A stretch of DNA of 14,158 nt from Bacillota bacterium (lineage in GTDB: Bacteria; Bacillota_E; Sulfobacillia; Sulfobacillales; Sulfobacillaceae): positions 1 through 14,158 of the forward strand of contig JAKAAL010000026.1 in NCBI GenBank assembly GCA_021802375.1, read 5' to 3'. Position numbers and translations under genes: made by a program. Below, piece after piece: positions 11,600 through 14,158 of the stretch. Below the pieces are notes generated by a model. The model was given only the letters and a program-made list of their open reading frames with translations, ran no database searches and was not told the DNA's origin. Position 1 is the stretch's first letter. The number at the start of each line of letters is the position of its first letter.

Positions 11600-14158
11600 G
11601 TGAATCGATATGTAACGACTGCCGCACTGACTGCAGTCATGGCAATTCTCTACGCATCGCCCGTTTCTGCCTTTACCCAAGTCCCTATTCCCCAAGTGAT
11701 TCACGCCCTCGGATCGGTCCCACGTAGAGAACTCCCGACCTCGCCGTTTTATAGCACGCGGTCGATGGCTAGGAACTTGCATGATTTGGTCAAAAACAAT
11801 GCGACTCGCCAAGTGGCGATCGTGGTGGATTCGGCGTCAAATATTCAGCAACTTCAAGCGTATAGTCAGGCCGTGAGTACACCCGGGAACCCTTTATTTC
11901 ATCACTTCCTGACCCCTCAAGAGGTCGACCACAGGTTTGGCCCCACGACCGCGATGGTAAATCAAACCGAAGCTGCCTTAAAACTTGCGGGTTGGCGGGT
12001 GACGTCGCGGCAGGGTTTGGTGCTTAATGCGGTGATTCCTCCGCATTTGGCGAGCCCCGGATTGCCCGTGGCCCCCGCCATTTGGAGCATCTCGGGGATC
12101 GCACCGGTTAAGGTGGTGCCTCGCGGATCGACCACAACATCCCATCGCGCGTCCACGCTTAATGCGACGCCCCTGACTAGTCGGGCGAATCAGGCGAGTG
12201 TTCTCTCCGGGTCTTTAAGCAGCACCTATAATCTACAACAACTACCGACATTCGCGGCGAGCCAAAGTGGAGCCAATGGCGACACGGTGTTTGCTATGAG
12301 CTGGAATCCCGGCTTTTCTACCAGTCTCGCAGCGGGTCTTCCGTTTACTCTAACGTTGGCTGCGGAGTCGGCCAGCGGATCACCGCTCACGATTACGAAT
12401 GTGACGGGAGAGGCGGATACCACGAACAATATTGGGGTATTTGCCCTGTCGGCGAATAGCTATGGGGCTCGGTTTCCTGCTAGCCAGCATGAACTCTGGC
12501 AAGTGCAGGCGACCGCTTTTTCGGCAGCACCGGCAGGCGACTCGTTGCAACTTACGGTGACCCTCGGGGATGGCACGACTCAATTAATCGCGGTGACCAT
12601 GCCCGAATTTACCGGGTCTGCCACCAATCTCACTCCGTTGACGGGAAGCCAGCTCAACACCATTATTGGGGCTAACCAAATCGCAAAGACGCCGGTTGCC
12701 GCGAGACCTCCGGTGGCGGTCTATGTACAAGGTCAGATCCCGTCGATGGTGGATTTAAAAACACTTATGGCACAGGAATCTTTACCGATGCCCTCCGTAT
12801 CGTTTCAATACTTCGATGGGGCAACCCCAACCATGACCGATACCCAAACCAACCCGGAGTCTAATTTAGACGTTCAAGCGCTAGCCTCGGTGGATCCTGG
12901 AGCACCCATTGACGAGTATGTCTATCCGGCGAGTACTACCACGGATCCCTTTGTGAGTATGCTCACCACGCTGTCTCAACAGTCGACGGTCAAGATTGCT
13001 TCGTTTAGCTATGGATTTTTTGGGCAATCGACATCAACCGTGACGACGTTGGTGTCGGAGTGTAACGCGGAGGGGATTACTCTTATCGACGGCAGTGGAG
13101 ATAATGGGGCCTGGGAGACCGCGTTGGGCGCCTCCGGCCCAGTTGGGGTCGAATCCAATGATGGTCAAGCCGGAATTACCACGGTGGGTGGATTGGATCT
13201 TGCTTCCCCGGCCACCTATTCGAGTAGCGGCAACTTAGTAGGGGTGTCGTATCCCGCGATTGCAAAATCATGGGGCGGCGACTATTTGAATGGGCTCCCG
13301 CTCGCGGTAGCCCAAGCCTATACCGCGCCAAACGCCGCTTCTACCGGTGGTTATGGGTTGTCCGCGATTCCGAGCTGGCAACAAGGGTTTTTACCGTCCA
13401 ATGCTCCAGGGATTGGAGTGCCGGACATTAGTTCCCTGGCTGGCGACCCGGGACTCATGGGGGAACTCGGTGGGCAACCGGCATTTCTCGGAGGAACCAG
13501 TCTGGCGGCTCCTCTTACCGCTGGGTGGCTAGCTGATGCCGAAGACTTTATGGGCACAGGGCTCTCCGGCATGGGCAATATTAACCCCGGGATATTTCAA
13601 GCCGCTACAAGCCACCCGAGTGATTTTATTCAAGCCCAATGGGGCGCTAATGGTGTCTACTCGGTCACGTCCCCGAATGCAGGGACTTGGAACCCTGTGA
13701 CGGGACTCGGCCAACCGATTTGGGATCGCCTCGCCTTGTTATGGGATACCGCAGCACCGGCCTCTTTTAGCGTGTCTTCCGGGACCAGCACCGCCAAGGT
13801 GGGGCAATCCGTGACCTATAGCATTACGGCGCTCAACGCATCGGGGAGTACCGCTGCGTTTACGGGAAATGTCAGCATTTCGAGTACCGATCCGGCTGCC
13901 ACGTTTCCGGCAACGGTGGCCCTGAGTCAGGGTACGGGAAGTGTGTCGGTGGCCTATCATACGCCGGGGTCCGAGACCGTGACCGTCACGGGACCCCAAG
14001 GCTCTACGCCTGGGGTTTCTAAGCCTATTACGGTGACCTCAGGGTTTACCGTGTCGGGGACAGGACCCGTCACGGTGGGTAAGCCGCTGACCCTGACGGC
14101 CACAGGGAGCGGGCTTAGTGCTCCGGTGTATCAATTTTGGATTCAGAATCCGGCCACG
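11600..14158 (+). CDS. Secreted sedolisin (S53, kumamolisin-like) protease with Ig-like repeats, 3'-partial
   Basis: The frame stays open for 853 codons to the window end. GTG 11600 follows AAAGGATG (11587-11594) and begins a signal peptide ending near SPVSA. A pro-kumamolisin activation domain (about 65-170) contains NPLFHHFLTPQEVDHRFGPT. Residues about 200-338 are an extra beta-rich segment. The peptidase domain begins near 345 and shows E420-x3-D424 (NPESNLD), oxyanion D501 (GSGDNG) and nucleophile S634 (GGTSLAAPL), with spacing close to kumamolisin. The C-terminal calcium loop is present but changed: TWNPVTGLG has N698 where relatives usually have Asp. From about 710 on, Thr/Ser/Val-rich Ig-like repeats begin, the second ending in the motif APVYQFWIQNP. 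Sedolisins work at acid pH, which fits an acidophile scavenging extracellular protein. It appears to be its own transcription unit. Confidence 0.93.
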   Translation, partial: MNRYVTTAALTAVMAILYASPVSAFTQVPIPQVIHALGSVPRRELPTSPFYSTRSMARNLHDLVKNNATRQVAIVVDSASNIQQLQAYSQAVSTPGNPLFHHFLTPQEVDHRFGPTTAMVNQTEAALKLAGWRVTSRQGLVLNAVIPPHLASPGLPVAPAIWSISGIAPVKVVPRGSTTTSHRASTLNATPLTSRANQASVLSGSLSSTYNLQQLPTFAASQSGANGDTVFAMSWNPGFSTSLAAGLPFTLTLAAESASGSPLTITNVTGEADTTNNIGVFALSANSYGARFPASQHELWQVQATAFSAAPAGDSLQLTVTLGDGTTQLIAVTMPEFTGSATNLTPLTGSQLNTIIGANQIAKTPVAARPPVAVYVQGQIPSMVDLKTLMAQESLPMPSVSFQYFDGATPTMTDTQTNPESNLDVQALASVDPGAPIDEYVYPASTTTDPFVSMLTTLSQQSTVKIASFSYGFFGQSTSTVTTLVSECNAEGITLIDGSGDNGAWETALGASGPVGVESNDGQAGITTVGGLDLASPATYSSSGNLVGVSYPAIAKSWGGDYLNGLPLAVAQAYTAPNAASTGGYGLSAIPSWQQGFLPSNAPGIGVPDISSLAGDPGLMGELGGQPAFLGGTSLAAPLTAGWLADAEDFMGTGLSGMGNINPGIFQAATSHPSDFIQAQWGANGVYSVTSPNAGTWNPVTGLGQPIWDRLALLWDTAAPASFSVSSGTSTAKVGQSVTYSITALNASGSTAAFTGNVSISSTDPAATFPATVALSQGTGSVSVAYHTPGSETVTVTGPQGSTPGVSKPITVTSGFTVSGTGPVTVGKPLTLTATGSGLSAPVYQFWIQNPAT

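Noticed and set aside
1..14158. CRISPR array, phage genes or a known defence system
   Set aside because: No regularly spaced repeats, Cas proteins, capsid, portal or recognised defence genes were seen. TnpB is the only Cas12 relative and is part of a transposon.

Overview
The window (about 57% G+C by eye) looks like the chromosome of an acidophilic Firmicute, most likely Sulfobacillus or a close relative. This is inferred from strong Shine-Dalgarno sites with frequent GTG/TTG starts, a secreted sedolisin-type acid protease with Ig-like C-terminal repeats, a diderm-free style lipoprotein, and a compact glycolate oxidase operon. No rRNA, tRNA or CRISPR array was found, so the genus is not proven.

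Layout. (1) 1-~3390: a decayed IS607-family element whose left end lies outside the window. Its serine recombinase tnpA has an in-frame TGA between the helix-turn-helix and the catalytic domain. Its tnpB (RNA-guided nuclease family) is split by a complete IS4-family element (936-2407, 18-bp inverted repeats, exact 9-bp target duplication). Removing the IS4 element and one repeat copy restores a 395-residue TnpB with all catalytic residues. A structured 3' segment that could be the omega/right-end RNA follows tnpB. (2) 3457-3912: a small polytopic membrane protein. (3) 4267-5328, minus strand: a lipoprotein with three Asp-box motifs. (4) 5329-6050: a stretch without intact genes, holding four consecutive stem-loops (5469-5587) and a short minus-strand coding remnant. 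(5) 6051-9998: glcF-glcE-glcD, the three subunits of an FAD/Fe-S glycolate oxidase. (6) 10191-11386: a translationally coupled pair, a STAS-like/GHKL ATPase protein followed by a STAS-like DUF4325 protein, which resembles a partner-switching regulator. (7) 11600-end: a large secreted sedolisin (S53) protease, cut off by the window's right edge.

How it fits together. The glc genes should oxidise glycolate to glyoxylate and pass electrons through the Fe-S subunit to the respiratory chain. The ATPase/DUF4325 pair has no sigma factor or phosphatase beside it, so its target is unknown. It sits between a carbon-scavenging operon and a secreted protease, and both would suit a mixotroph living on exudates and dead cells. 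That link is inference. The strongest structural observations are the traceable nested transposon, the hairpin that covers the IS4 transposase start site, the stem-loop cluster at 5469-5587, and the ATPase/DUF4325 module.
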